From a virus, in the IMG/VR virus record IMGVR_UViG_3300032271_000996, positions 1 through 58,117 of that record: DNA of 58,117 nucleotides. One strand, given 5' to 3'. Shown piece by piece: positions 9,105-18,959 of the stretch. The notes below the pieces were generated by a model. That model was not told the origin of the DNA and did not search any database. It saw only the letters and a program-made list of their open reading frames with translations. A program made the position numbers and the translations under genes. The first letter of the stretch is position 1; each line of letters starts with the position of its first letter.

Positions 9105-9731
9105 TTAAGAAATCACGCTATTTACTTGGTCTTTTTCGCCCTTGGCATCGCCTGCTGTCCAGTGAGTCATATGAAACTCTACTGTAAAAGTTTGAATTTG
9201 GTCAGTAGAATCCCAGCTCAAATCAATCGGACTAATATTTGAAGGCCAGGCATTATGTAGAACATAAGTGCGAATTGGGTTAAAAGAAGAATTACTTGTT
9301 GCATTTGAAATGGTTGAAGATTCAATACCCGTGTCATAACCCCGACCGAATTGCTTGATGTAAATCTCATTAGCAGTATAAGAAAGTGGTTTGGTTACAC
9401 CAGTTCCAGTTTCCATACGATTGATGGCATTTGACCAAGCCTCAAATGCAGTACGAATTTTGAAATTCTCATCATTAATAATAGTAGCAGTCCAGGGATC
9501 ATAAGTTCTATCACCGGGAACCTTTAGTGACCTACCTCTAAAATTAACATCAACTGGATTGACATTAGATCCTGGAATTGCACCGCTTTTAGCCATAAAG
9601 GTAAAAGTGTCGTTGTCCCAACCTGGAACAATTGTAGGAAAAGCTGGAATACTGAGTTCAAATAAATTAGCTCGGGTGCCACCACCAGCAAGTTTGGCCT
9701 TAAAATCTGTAATCGTTTTTAATGTTGCCAT
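9105..9731 (-). CDS. gp19: Tail tube protein gp19
   Basis: 208 aa. The opening FKAKLAGGGTRANLFELSI, 'PGSNVNPVDVNFRGRSLKVP', 'DPWTATIINDENFKIRTAFE' and 'NAINRMETGTG' are characteristic of the T4-type tail tube subunit, which stacks as hexamers inside the sheath. It lies between gp18 and gp20 as in T4. A good Shine-Dalgarno sequence (GGAGG) precedes the ATG by about 15 bases. Confidence 0.95.
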   Translation of the reverse strand: MATLKTITDFKAKLAGGGTRANLFELSIPAFPTIVPGWDNDTFTFMAKSGAIPGSNVNPVDVNFRGRSLKVPGDRTYDPWTATIINDENFKIRTAFEAWSNAINRMETGTGVTKPLSYTANEIYIKQFGRGYDTGIESSTISNATSNSSFNPIRTYVLHNAWPSNISPIDLSWDSTDQIQTFTVEFHMTHWTAGDAKGEKDQVNSVIS

Positions 9732-9771
9732 TTTAGTTCTTAAACCTCCGTGTTATTGTTGTAAAAATAAA

Positions 9772-11937
9772 TCAAGCTCGGCCAATCACTTCTTCAAAGC
9801 TAACTCCAGTGCGAGTAGCAACAAAGGTAAGAGTGACGTAATTGATTGATTTGACTGGTTTCAGGTAAATATCAGCTCTGAACTCATTGTTATCAATTAC
9901 TGCATCAGTATTATTGGAAGCATCACAAATAACTCTATAATCATAAATACCACCTTTAGACTGAATATCTCTCAAATAGGGTTCAACAATATTGATGAAG
10001 TTTGAGCGAGTTTGTTCAGTGTTGTTTTCAAATAGAGTTGCATTTGCAGTTGAACCTAGAGCTTGTTCAACAGTAAGAAATAGTCTACGAACGTTAATTC
10101 TATCAAAAGCGGAGGCATATCCTAGGGCAGTCTTATCACCCCATAGAGTAGGTCCAAAACCAGGGACATTAACAATGGCATTAACGCGGGCTGAATATAG
10201 TCTATCGCGTTGATCCTTGTCTGGACTGTAGGCTAGATTAATTGCACCATTAAGAACTCCACGTTGTTGACCTGCTGGAGAGTTCCAAGGATATGCAATA
10301 ATGCTAGTACGAATCATCAGACCAGCAATATCTGGATTACAAGAAATGTAGCGATAGCGATTATTGAAACGGTCAAAGACATACTTATAACCAGAATCAA
10401 ATACCGCAAAGGAGCTACTGGAAAGTGAGGTGAAGAACTCAATTACATTATTGGTCTGAGTTTCAGTGTCAGTTAAACCGACAACATCTGTTCTATGAGG
10501 CGAAATGGTTGCAATACAATCCTTTCTCTGATTAGCAAGTGAAATGAGTTGATTTGCCTTGGCTTGTGAGTCAATCTTATTGACATAACCAGGACCCATA
10601 ATGAGATAATCTAGAGGGTACTTTTCCTTATTGGAGAATAGTTGATAACCAGAAATAATTTCAGCTAGTGTGGGTTGCATACCACCATTAGCCCCATAAT
10701 CTTTACCACCTAAAAGTGAAAATACTGAATTACCAATGGCACTAAAGGTTTTACTTTGAGTGGGAAGATTCCATAGACCTTCAGCAACAGTTAGTTTGGT
10801 GAAACCAGAACTAAATCCGGTTGAATAAACAGTTTCGTTGTTGCTATTATCAGAAGGGTTATCGCCAACATAGATGTAATTTGAATTGCTGGCAATGTAT
10901 TCTTTCCAGAAAATACTTTGAGGTGCATTTACAGTTGAGCGAGCATCATTTGCCTTAGATAAATTTAAATGCTTCTCCAGTAAATTGCCCTGAATACCAG
11001 TAATGCTGCCAGTATCATCAACAACTACAACGTGAATGGCATCATTCTTGCTATTTCTTTCTGAGGAATATTGATTAGTGAAAGGCTTGGCTGCAATGGA
11101 CTTCCAATAAATTGTACTATTGGTAAGAGGAATAACTTGTTCGTTGTACCAATCTTTAACAACAGATGCAGTAGTTGTGGCAACACTGACTCCACTATTG
11201 TTGATAATTGATACCGAGTTTGAGGATAGAAAAGACCTTAGCTGAGCACGTTCGGCATAGGTTACTTTAGTTTCAACGTTGGATGAATCTACAACTGAAA
11301 CAATCTTTACATCAACTGTGCTATTGCCAACACCAGTTACAATGGATTTAAGATAACCATTAAAAAGAGTGGTAGTACCAATACCGGCTGAGGGTTGATT
11401 TACTAGAGGAGTTGTGATACCATAACCGGCAACAACTTGAGTTGCAGCAACTCCTACTGTAAGAATTTGATCGGCCTTATCATCAATAATGGCAACCTTT
11501 AGATTGTTTGCCCATTCACCTGGAGTTTTGGCTGCAAAAATATAACTTTTTACGTCATCAGTGAAGTTGAGGCTATAGTCTTGAAAATTTTTAATCCTTA
11601 AATCAGCCTGACCAACAGTAGAAACACCTAGATTATCGTGCTTAGAATTAGCATTTACTAGATTACTACCATTACTCCGAACTACCTTTAGAGTTCCACC
11701 ATAAGAGAGAAATTCTGATGCGGATAGCCAATACTCATATTGAGCATCAGTATTTTGGGGTTTACCAAATACTGTGATTAGTTCCTGTTCATTTCTAATA
11801 TTTACAGCCTGTTCTACTGGTCCAATACTAAAAGGACCGACAATCGCGCCGATATTATCAACAATGTTATCTACACGTCCAACTGTTTGATCAACCTCTC
11901 TAATGATATAACCAGGAGATAGTTGCGGGGTCGCCAT
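9772..11937 (-). CDS. gp18: Contractile tail sheath protein gp18
   Basis: 721 aa. Starts MATPQLSPGYIIREVDQT and has the early motif GPFSIGPVEQAVNIRNEQEL with LSASEFLSYGGTLKVVRS. The C-terminal polymerisation domain includes TLWGDKTALGYASAFDRINV, RRLFLTVEQALGS and LKPVKSINYVTLTFVATRTG. Length is near T4 gp18 (659 aa). It forms the contractile sheath around gp19. A perfect late promoter lies about 30 bases upstream. Confidence 0.95.
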   Translation of the reverse strand: MATPQLSPGYIIREVDQTVGRVDNIVDNIGAIVGPFSIGPVEQAVNIRNEQELITVFGKPQNTDAQYEYWLSASEFLSYGGTLKVVRSNGSNLVNANSKHDNLGVSTVGQADLRIKNFQDYSLNFTDDVKSYIFAAKTPGEWANNLKVAIIDDKADQILTVGVAATQVVAGYGITTPLVNQPSAGIGTTTLFNGYLKSIVTGVGNSTVDVKIVSVVDSSNVETKVTYAERAQLRSFLSSNSVSIINNSGVSVATTTASVVKDWYNEQVIPLTNSTIYWKSIAAKPFTNQYSSERNSKNDAIHVVVVDDTGSITGIQGNLLEKHLNLSKANDARSTVNAPQSIFWKEYIASNSNYIYVGDNPSDNSNNETVYSTGFSSGFTKLTVAEGLWNLPTQSKTFSAIGNSVFSLLGGKDYGANGGMQPTLAEIISGYQLFSNKEKYPLDYLIMGPGYVNKIDSQAKANQLISLANQRKDCIATISPHRTDVVGLTDTETQTNNVIEFFTSLSSSSFAVFDSGYKYVFDRFNNRYRYISCNPDIAGLMIRTSIIAYPWNSPAGQQRGVLNGAINLAYSPDKDQRDRLYSARVNAIVNVPGFGPTLWGDKTALGYASAFDRINVRRLFLTVEQALGSTANATLFENNTEQTRSNFINIVEPYLRDIQSKGGIYDYRVICDASNNTDAVIDNNEFRADIYLKPVKSINYVTLTFVATRTGVSFEEVIGRA

Positions 11938-11966
11938 ATTTTATGCCATTCATTAAGTCTTATTAG

Positions 11967-11974
11967 TATTTATA
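11967..11974 (-). promoter_or_regulatory. Late promoter TATAAATA for gp18
   Basis: Exact TATAAATA on the minus strand, 30 bases before the gp18 ATG and inside the short gap after gp17. Confidence 0.65.
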
Positions 11975-11995
11975 ATAACGGGCATTTAGGTATTT

Positions 11996-13678
11996 TTAAT
12001 AATTATATTCCCAGAAATAAGATGCCGCATCATCATTATCGGTTGAAAACCACACGTTACCATCTTGGTCTGTTGTTCCATCTTTTGCAAGAGAAAGGTA
12101 TCTTTCTGTGATTTCTGGAATAGAAACTGATAATGGAGCAAATCCAAAGGGTAAACCTTCATTTTCTTCCATTTCCTTTTCGTGTTCTTCTCGTATATAC
12201 TTACGAATGTCAGTCTCTGTCATTTCTTTAAAATAATCTTGAGTGACAATCCAGGCGAAAAGGACTAAACACATTACAAGGTCATCATTTTTACCTTCTT
12301 CTGCACTAAAGCTATTATATCTTGATACAAAAGTGGTAAGTTCACCATAAATATCAGAATCTCTAATTAATAGCTTATCCTCTTCAATGAATTGTTTAAG
12401 GCTCATACAGCCTTTACTTTTAACTGGCTTTGACATTTTAATGCCATACTTGACACCTTTACCCGAAAAATTCTGACCGGCAACTTGGCCACCTCTACCC
12501 AAAGTTTTAGTTTGAATTACATTTGGATACCCATATTCATTGTGTAAAATGTCGGCAACGTGTGCATCGTTATTAATTTCACATAATACATAAGCATTGT
12601 TATATGCCCTGGCAACTGGTTCAATAATATCTGGAAATCTTAGAGATGGAATATTATTATTTCTGTATTTTGCAACAACTCTATATGGTATTTGAGATGC
12701 ATCAAAAATAATAAAGGCTGAATAATCTAATTCAATTCCTTCTGCAATATCTACAGTTATTACATATATTTTATCTGGTTGGGGTTCTTCATATACATCT
12801 AGAAGTTCTTGATTGCGTATTGGATGGTCTAAAACCATATTGGATAGTTTTGCGCCACTGATGAGTGTATCAGATGAACCTAAAAATGCGCACTCGTATT
12901 CCGCATCCCAACGAGATTGTCCAATATTTGCAATAGTTTCATCTTTAAATGCGACATCATATTTGTCTTGCCAATAAACTCTCATTGGGATGTAATTATT
13001 CACTCCCTTTATTGCGTCATCCCACATTCTATAATAATGATTCATACCCGCTGGAGTTGAAACTATTATAACCTTTGATTCTTTACCAGAAGTAATAGTT
13101 GGATAAACCGAACTCATAAATTCATCGGCAACTTGGTGCGGCACGAAAGCAAATTCATCAAGAAAGATAATATTATAAGAACCACCTCGCACGGATGATG
13201 CGGAAGTTGATGCCGAAAAGATTTTAGAGCCGTTTTCTATTTCTAATGATGCTTTATTCCAAGAAATAACGCCTTGTTGGAGCCATTTTGGAAGATTTTC
13301 ATAACCTTTTTGTAATCTACTAAGAAGCTCCTTTGCGGTGCTTGCTTTATTTGCCAGGACTGCAATGTTTACGTTATCATTAAAAATGGCATAGTGAAGT
13401 AGAAAAGATACTACCGCAGTAGATTTTCCAACTTGGCGAGGGCATAACACTATATTGAATCTATTAGCTTGAAATGAAGTTAGCATCCTTTCTTGAAAGG
13501 GATACATATTAAAATTTTGCAACCCGTGGTCAAGGGTTACAATTTTCATATATTTTTTGGCAAAATAAATCGGATCTAGAGAACACCTGATCAATTCTTC
13601 TAACTGTTCTGCATTCAAATCAACTCGGGTATTCGCTTTCTTTAAAAGCGGATTACCAAGATAATGTTCTTCCGGCAT
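11996..13678 (-). CDS. gp17: Large terminase subunit gp17
   Basis: 560 aa packaging motor. N-terminal ATPase domain: Walker A CPRQVGKST at about residue 84, Walker B IIFLDEF with the catalytic Glu near residue 174, and a coupling-type motif VSTPAGMNHYY. The C-terminal RNase H-like nuclease has acidic segments VITVDIAEG, VLCEINNDAH and a late Asp in NDDLVMCLVLFAWI. It cuts concatemeric DNA and pumps it through gp20. Its ATPase domain has a diverged paralogue at 47591-48496. A GATAAATA late promoter lies at 13701-13708. Confidence 0.95.
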   Translation of the reverse strand: MPEEHYLGNPLLKKANTRVDLNAEQLEELIRCSLDPIYFAKKYMKIVTLDHGLQNFNMYPFQERMLTSFQANRFNIVLCPRQVGKSTAVVSFLLHYAIFNDNVNIAVLANKASTAKELLSRLQKGYENLPKWLQQGVISWNKASLEIENGSKIFSASTSASSVRGGSYNIIFLDEFAFVPHQVADEFMSSVYPTITSGKESKVIIVSTPAGMNHYYRMWDDAIKGVNNYIPMRVYWQDKYDVAFKDETIANIGQSRWDAEYECAFLGSSDTLISGAKLSNMVLDHPIRNQELLDVYEEPQPDKIYVITVDIAEGIELDYSAFIIFDASQIPYRVVAKYRNNNIPSLRFPDIIEPVARAYNNAYVLCEINNDAHVADILHNEYGYPNVIQTKTLGRGGQVAGQNFSGKGVKYGIKMSKPVKSKGCMSLKQFIEEDKLLIRDSDIYGELTTFVSRYNSFSAEEGKNDDLVMCLVLFAWIVTQDYFKEMTETDIRKYIREEHEKEMEENEGLPFGFAPLSVSIPEITERYLSLAKDGTTDQDGNVWFSTDNDDAASYFWEYNY

Positions 13679-13700
13679 AATGAATTATATTATTGTACGC

Positions 13701-13708
13701 TATTTATC
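13701..13708 (-). promoter_or_regulatory. Late promoter (GATAAATA) for gp17
   Basis: GATAAATA on the minus strand, 22 bases before the gp17 ATG. Confidence 0.5.
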
Positions 13709-15305
13709 AACACTTCCAACTTTTTCTTGCGGCTAATCCACGCTCACCGTGCCAACCTCTAGAACGAGCGCAAAAACTCTTGCGTCGGTTTGCCGCTTCA
13801 CTACCAGGTTTAACTTTTCTAGTTACTCGTGCCTGAAGATGTGAACCTGTTGCACTATTTAATATTCTTCTTCCCTCTGGCGTTAAACCTGCTCCTTTTT
13901 TTACTGGATACTTTTCACCTCTACCCACAGAAAGACTTGGGCCTTCTTCACTTAAACCACTACGTCTTCGATCTAATCTTTTATTGTCATTTCTTATTGC
14001 AACTACGGTTCGGTTATCCTCTCCATTCTCCCAGGGGCAAGGCTTATCTTTTGTTTCTTGTTGTTTGGGGGTTGGTTCTTGATTATTTGATGCTTTTTTA
14101 TTTCTCCAAATCTCTTTTCTAACCTCTCTATTCTTTCTACCATTAGCTACCCTTTTATCGGCTTGAGCTTTTTTTCTTTTTTCCAAATAATCAAAAAGAC
14201 CTTCTTCAACAGATTCAACTTCTTCCCCAATGGTTTTATTATTAAGTAGATAATTTTTTGAATGACTATTTGGCACTTGAATTAATGGTTGGCCAACATT
14301 TTGACTACTTAATTTATAATTTAATACCTTTGCCTCTGGATAAACTTTAACAATGGCATCTGTAACTTCTCTACGGTTAGGAACTCTAACTTGAGGAAAG
14401 AAGAGTTGTGAAGACATCATCTTTCCTCTCCAGGAAAAAAGAATCTGCATCACTTGTCCATTTTGGACTGGTATAACTGCTTCTTTAACACAATTTGGAA
14501 CAGTTTTACCCCTCTTCTTTTTTGTTCCAATCATCTCATAACCCTTCCAACAGGGATCGTCTTTCATCTTTCTAACTTCGGAAAGAGTATAAGGCTTAAC
14601 TAGGCCAATAAATTCAAACTTGGGATTACCTAAAAGGTCTGTAACTATGGTAGATTCTGTTTGAACAGTCTCTACCTTTTTTAGTTTGCTATAATAATCT
14701 GGCTTTTCTGCAAGATGTTGAAGAGCAATTCCTTCGGCTTCTTCTTTATTTGTAGTATGTTCTCCTTCTATTTTAATTCCCATCTTCAGTTGCTTTTGAA
14801 TAGTTGCAACTGAAACACCGTGCTTTTCTGCAATTTTCTGAACACTTCTTACTGGCTTTGTTCCCTTCACTGACCCTTGTTCTTTTTCGTTTGGATTGCT
14901 TTCATCACAGGAACATTCTTCTTCTGTGAGTGATTTCAATACCCTATCAACAACAGATTCACCAAAATTTGGTAGAAGTGGAGTATTTTTTGTTACTTTT
15001 TTGATATTTGGAACTGTAGGGAGTTTACTTGTTGGAATATTTCTAGCTGCCTTTGCTCCAGGTTTAGGTTTAGCTTTTTTATGTTCTTCTGGGTCAATTT
15101 TAAAAGATGCCTCGTCTATCTTTTCACCAGTATTCAAATATTGTGCAGCATCGGTTGTATAATCGGCAGCTCGGGTAATTTTAGATTGAATCCAGGCTGG
15201 GAGCTGTTGGTCTTTACTCTTGATTTTGGATTTCAATAGTTTAATATTCTTTTCAATAGTATCTAATTCAACATTAGACATATACCCTTCAGTATCTTTC
15301 TTCAT
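13707..15305 (-). CDS. Mosaic protein between gp16 and gp17 (DUF5661-like and C-terminal basic domain)
   Basis: 532 aa, strongly charged, with at least three recognisable pieces. Residues about 170-210 (IKIEGEHTTNKEEAEGIA, then LQHLAEKPDYYSKL) resemble DUF5661. Residues about 250-275 (DDPCWKGYEMIGTKKKRG, then VPNCVKEA) match a motif common in marine phage proteins. The C-terminal ~80 residues (GLTPEGRRILNSATGSHLQ, then RRKSFCARSRGWHGERGL and ARKSWKC) resemble another small phage-borne domain, possibly DUF6321. Function is unknown; the modules may be virion or head-associated. It separates gp16 from gp17, which overlap in T4. A late-promoter-like octamer (CATAAATA) lies at 15334-15341. Confidence 0.6.
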   Translation of the reverse strand: MKKDTEGYMSNVELDTIEKNIKLLKSKIKSKDQQLPAWIQSKITRAADYTTDAAQYLNTGEKIDEASFKIDPEEHKKAKPKPGAKAARNIPTSKLPTVPNIKKVTKNTPLLPNFGESVVDRVLKSLTEEECSCDESNPNEKEQGSVKGTKPVRSVQKIAEKHGVSVATIQKQLKMGIKIEGEHTTNKEEAEGIALQHLAEKPDYYSKLKKVETVQTESTIVTDLLGNPKFEFIGLVKPYTLSEVRKMKDDPCWKGYEMIGTKKKRGKTVPNCVKEAVIPVQNGQVMQILFSWRGKMMSSQLFFPQVRVPNRREVTDAIVKVYPEAKVLNYKLSSQNVGQPLIQVPNSHSKNYLLNNKTIGEEVESVEEGLFDYLEKRKKAQADKRVANGRKNREVRKEIWRNKKASNNQEPTPKQQETKDKPCPWENGEDNRTVVAIRNDNKRLDRRRSGLSEEGPSLSVGRGEKYPVKKGAGLTPEGRRILNSATGSHLQARVTRKVKPGSEAANRRKSFCARSRGWHGERGLAARKSWKC

Positions 15306-15333
15306 TTAATTTGAATAATAGAGAGCTTTTTGC

Positions 15334-15341
15334 TATTTATG
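15334..15341 (-). promoter_or_regulatory. Late promoter (CATAAATA)
   Basis: CATAAATA on the minus strand about 28 bases before the ATG of the 532-aa gene, overlapping the end of gp16. Confidence 0.5.
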
Positions 15342-15765
15342 ATTCCTCACTCATTTGCTTCTTTATTAATTTTAATGCTTCAGCCGTTGTTCCAGTAAAT
15401 ACAACATTATTAGTTGTAACACTTGAAGGGCCTTTTGGTCTTTTATCGTCAATATCCTTCATCTTTTGTTGAAGATTAATTAATTTATCGGCTGCATCCG
15501 AGACGCTCTTGATAAGATGACCAACAACTTCATATCCCCTGGCCGTATCAAGCTCTTGAGCGAGACTGAGAGCATTTTCAATAGCTTCTTGGCCCTTTTC
15601 TATAATTGTATAATAATTATCTCTCGAATACTTATAATCAGTCTCAATATCATTTGATGCCTCCTTGACTACGGGTTCAGATTTAACAATTTCAGCCTCA
15701 ACATCAACAGGATTAGCAATGTTGAAAGTGTCATTCAATTTTGTAAACTTTTGTGATCTTGCCAT
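15337..15765 (-). CDS. gp16: Small terminase subunit gp16
   Basis: 142 aa from the ATG at 15765 (MARSQKFTKLNDTFNI). The frame is open for 13 more codons upstream, but those overlap gp15, and this ATG lies one base after the gp15 stop. 'DYKYSRDNYYTIIEKGQEAI' followed by a long helical segment is the conserved signature of T4-type gp16. This protein recognises DNA and stimulates the gp17 ATPase. Confidence 0.9.
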   Translation of the reverse strand: MARSQKFTKLNDTFNIANPVDVEAEIVKSEPVVKEASNDIETDYKYSRDNYYTIIEKGQEAIENALSLAQELDTARGYEVVGHLIKSVSDAADKLINLQQKMKDIDDKRPKGPSSVTTNNVVFTGTTAEALKLIKKQMSEES

Positions 15766-15766
15766 T

Positions 15767-16771
15767 TTATTTAATATTAGATGAAAAGCCAAAACTATCG
15801 TCATAAGGAATTAAAGAATTATCGGCTATAGTAATTCTTTTTACGTCTGAACCACTTGGATGAACTTTTATTTCAGTTCCATCTTGACCACGTTTAACCT
15901 TTAATTTATTATTATCTTTGCTTTCAACTATTACTTCTTCGCCACCAATATCAAGATAAGAATTGACCGCGATGTTACTAGCATTTAGAACCTCAATCAG
16001 TATATCATTGGATGAAATTTCTTTCGTTAAAGTGGTTTCAACAATTCCTGTATAATTTTGAATAGCTCTAGGGGTACTTTCTAAAACTGCATCTCTTATT
16101 GGTGATGCTGTCAATTCTCCGGCAACCAAACCAATAGAAACTTTTTTGATTATTTGTGAATCTAAAGAGTTAGAAGAAACCGGACCAAAAATATAAGTTT
16201 TTACTGTAAACTTCAAAGTATAAATGAGGGCACGTCTTTCTCTAAAATCTCCTTCATAAGTATCTGAAGTTGAGATATTATCTAAGACTATATCTAAATC
16301 TCTTTTCTCCGCTATTGAATCTAGCAAGGTTGCGCTTATTTTTAAGTTTGGTTGAAAATATGGTATAATCTGCTCAATAATTTGGAGCATATCATCATTA
16401 TGTTTTGTTAATATGCTCAGCTCAAAATTAATATTATAAGGAGCTGGCATAAAAGTCATTCTTAGTGCATTATTATTAATATCTTTAGCACAAAATGAAG
16501 TAGTTGTAGTAACTTTTCTAGATGAATCGTAACTTAGACCAACCAATTCATAAGACATTCTGGGTAATGTAATCTGAACTGGCTTATTGAGGTCGGGGAC
16601 TTCTCTCAATCGGGCTAAAAACTTTTGAGTTGGACCATATGCGATTGGAACCTTTCCTTTAAAAAAGACTTCACCTTCATCGTTTCTCTGTTGAATTTGA
16701 ATATTATTAAAAAGGCTGCCAAAAACAATAACAACTTTACGAATTGATTCGTTATAAAAATATTCAAACAT
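15767..16771 (-). CDS. gp15: Tail terminator/proximal sheath stabiliser gp15
   Basis: 334 aa. The start MFEYFYNESIRKVVIVFGSL with 'FNNIQIQQRN' and 'VPIAYGPTQKFLARL' parallels T4 gp15 (MFGYFYNSSFRR..., NIQIKR...). 'LPRMSYELVGLSYDSSRK' follows as in the family. gp15 caps the finished tail and joins it to the neck. It is longer than T4 gp15 (272 aa), with an extra C-terminal module (NSYLDIGGEEVIVESKD, LKVKRGQDGT). That module resembles units in the gp7-like and DUF4815 proteins here (DSEIITYTNKT). Start overlaps the gp14 stop by one base. Confidence 0.92.
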   Translation of the reverse strand: MFEYFYNESIRKVVIVFGSLFNNIQIQQRNDEGEVFFKGKVPIAYGPTQKFLARLREVPDLNKPVQITLPRMSYELVGLSYDSSRKVTTTTSFCAKDINNNALRMTFMPAPYNINFELSILTKHNDDMLQIIEQIIPYFQPNLKISATLLDSIAEKRDLDIVLDNISTSDTYEGDFRERRALIYTLKFTVKTYIFGPVSSNSLDSQIIKKVSIGLVAGELTASPIRDAVLESTPRAIQNYTGIVETTLTKEISSNDILIEVLNASNIAVNSYLDIGGEEVIVESKDNNKLKVKRGQDGTEIKVHPSGSDVKRITIADNSLIPYDDSFGFSSNIK

Positions 16772-18150
16772 TAGAAATCACCAAATGGGTTTTTAATTGT
16801 AAAATCTACTATACTATTAGATTCCTCTTGAATATCTATGTTATCTGCATATTTATCTAAAATATTGTCACCATAACTGGGAATCTCAATCTTATAGGTA
16901 GCACCACTTTCTTGGCCAATTATCGTTTCACCTTGTTTGAATATTCCAGTTGGATTGGAAAGTTGTAGAATACTTGTAGGAGAATCCCAGCTCTTAACTC
17001 TTGCGGTTATACTGGATGCACTACTAGTAACTATTTCATTATATTTGTAAGTTCCATATCCAACAAATACTGGACTGGAAATAACAATTGTGGGTGGAGT
17101 GGTATAACCTAATCCTGAATTAATTAACTGAATTGAGGTAATAGAACCATTTTCAACTATTGCCTTTGCTTGTGCTGGCTGCGAAGAAATTCCAACAAAA
17201 GAAACCGTAACTATTCCAACATAGCCACTACCGCCATCTGAAACTGTAACCGAATTGAGAACACCATTTCCTATTGTTGCTATAGCCTCAGCTTCTGAAC
17301 CTCCCCCGCCATTGAATATTACAGAAGGTGCGACAGTATAACCAAAGCCAGAATTTGTTATATTGACTGCCTGGACTCTTAATTTATCGGGGTCTGGTCC
17401 GCATAAATCTACAATACCACCAATCATTTCTGCAATTCCAGTTGCAGTTTGACCATTAGAAGGAGCAGTTCCAAAAATTACATTTGGAGCTGCCGTGAAC
17501 CCATAGCCTCTGTTTATCATTGTTACAAATCTTACGCCACCATTTACAACATTTGCAGTTGCTATGGCACTAGAACCTGCACCAACCATTATGTAAGTTT
17601 GAATAAAACCTTCGGTTGAAACTTTATCATCAATAATATCAACGTTAGTGTTAATAACCTCATTTTGATAGCGAAACAATTCACAATTTAGACTGTAAGT
17701 GTATGTTTTTCCTAACTGATAAAAAGGTTTTTCGTGCTCAACAAATTTTATCTCAAAAATTCTATCCCCCAAGGGGAAATAAATTAAATCTCCTTCTTTA
17801 GGGCGAGTTGACAATTCTACATTTGGGAGTCTTTGTATTAGGGGTGCAATATAGGTTTCAAATCTTTCTTTGGATATTGTAATAGTTAAATCATTCATCG
17901 GCTGAATACCGAATTTTGTCATCAATGTCCCAGCGCCTTCATAACCATCATATGTTTCAACATATGCTTCTATAGGATAAGCATTATTAAATTCTGACTC
18001 AATAACTTCACGAATTACCTTTTTCTTGGTAAGATAAAATCTCGGTAGATAGAAAACATCTACACCATAGATTTTAATAGACTCATTGATTATATCCTGG
18101 AGAAGTCCTTGTTCTACTTTGGAATCGTTATGAAAGAATGGATTGAGCAT
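16771..18150 (-). CDS. gp14: Neck protein gp14, with repeat insertion
   Basis: 459 aa against about 256 in T4. The N-terminal ~175 residues are clear gp14: NPFFHNDSKVEQGLLQDIIN, 'IYGVDVFYLPR' and 'GDRIFEIKFVEHEKPFYQLG'. The extra length comes from at least four beta units of the form 'xxGxGYTxxPxVxF' (NRGYGFTAAPNVIFG, NSGFGYTVAPSVIFNG, DGGSGYVGIVTVSF, NSGLGYTTPPTIVIS) between the core and the conserved C-terminus (IVDFTIKNPFGDF). gp14 and gp13 form the collar. The inserted repeats probably decorate the neck. Confidence 0.92.
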   Translation of the reverse strand: MLNPFFHNDSKVEQGLLQDIINESIKIYGVDVFYLPRFYLTKKKVIREVIESEFNNAYPIEAYVETYDGYEGAGTLMTKFGIQPMNDLTITISKERFETYIAPLIQRLPNVELSTRPKEGDLIYFPLGDRIFEIKFVEHEKPFYQLGKTYTYSLNCELFRYQNEVINTNVDIIDDKVSTEGFIQTYIMVGAGSSAIATANVVNGGVRFVTMINRGYGFTAAPNVIFGTAPSNGQTATGIAEMIGGIVDLCGPDPDKLRVQAVNITNSGFGYTVAPSVIFNGGGGSEAEAIATIGNGVLNSVTVSDGGSGYVGIVTVSFVGISSQPAQAKAIVENGSITSIQLINSGLGYTTPPTIVISSPVFVGYGTYKYNEIVTSSASSITARVKSWDSPTSILQLSNPTGIFKQGETIIGQESGATYKIEIPSYGDNILDKYADNIDIQEESNSIVDFTIKNPFGDF

Positions 18151-18152
18151 AA

Positions 18153-18959
18153 TTATCCAATTAAATCAAAGACAGGCATTTCATAATCATAAGTCATTCT
18201 TTCCATTATAATATCAATTTCTTTTTGGGCATCATCATAAATCTGTCTACCATTAAATTCAACACCACCTGGAAGTTTCATACCTTGATATTTTATTAAA
18301 TTCTGACCCCACTGACGTTTAATAATAGCGGTAGCGTACCGCTTTATGAATGAATCGTTCCATACTTTATCAGATTCTGATGGGTCCATCGCCCTGTAAC
18401 AATCAATAACAATAAAATTACCAGCTTGAATATCTGTCCAATTTACATCAAGATATAGTTTGTCGCCTCTTTTATTGAACCGAACAATTTTTTCTGGAGT
18501 TAAAATCCAGTCAATATCGGAAAGATACCTTTGTACCATTGTATAAGAAAGAAGTTCCATTGAACCCCAATAATATAAATCATTCAAAAATAGTTGATAT
18601 TTGATATTAAAAAGGCCACTAGAAAGTGTACTCCCCATAGAGAAATTGAATATCTTATTGACACCAATAATATGTGGAGGGATCTTAATATAATTTGCAG
18701 TTTCTGAAAAATTGTAACCGTCAATTGAAGTTGTTGCGGCTCCAACAGGACCTTTAGCTCTATCAATATCTTCTTGTCTTATTTGGTACTTAAGATACGT
18801 TTGAATAACACCATCAAAATGGCGCTCTTGGAATAGCTGTAGAGCATCATCAATCAAATCATCAAGTTGTTCATCGGCAATAGCGATATTGATTACAGGA
18901 GCCCCCAATTTGCGGAGGCAATAATCAATTAATTCTTGACGAGAAGCTGGTTTAGCCAT
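18153..18959 (-). CDS. gp13: Neck protein gp13
   Basis: 268 aa. 'SRQELIDYCLRKLGAPVINI' and 'DEQLDDLIDDALQLFQERHF' are diagnostic of T4-type gp13, which completes the head after packaging. Internal 'LLSYTMVQRYLSDIDWILTP' and 'KRYATAIIKRQWGQNLIKYQ' are also family-like. It starts 39 bases after the stop of a 76-aa gene and sits two bases before gp14. Confidence 0.95.
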   Translation of the reverse strand: MAKPASRQELIDYCLRKLGAPVINIAIADEQLDDLIDDALQLFQERHFDGVIQTYLKYQIRQEDIDRAKGPVGAATTSIDGYNFSETANYIKIPPHIIGVNKIFNFSMGSTLSSGLFNIKYQLFLNDLYYWGSMELLSYTMVQRYLSDIDWILTPEKIVRFNKRGDKLYLDVNWTDIQAGNFIVIDCYRAMDPSESDKVWNDSFIKRYATAIIKRQWGQNLIKYQGMKLPGGVEFNGRQIYDDAQKEIDIIMERMTYDYEMPVFDLIG

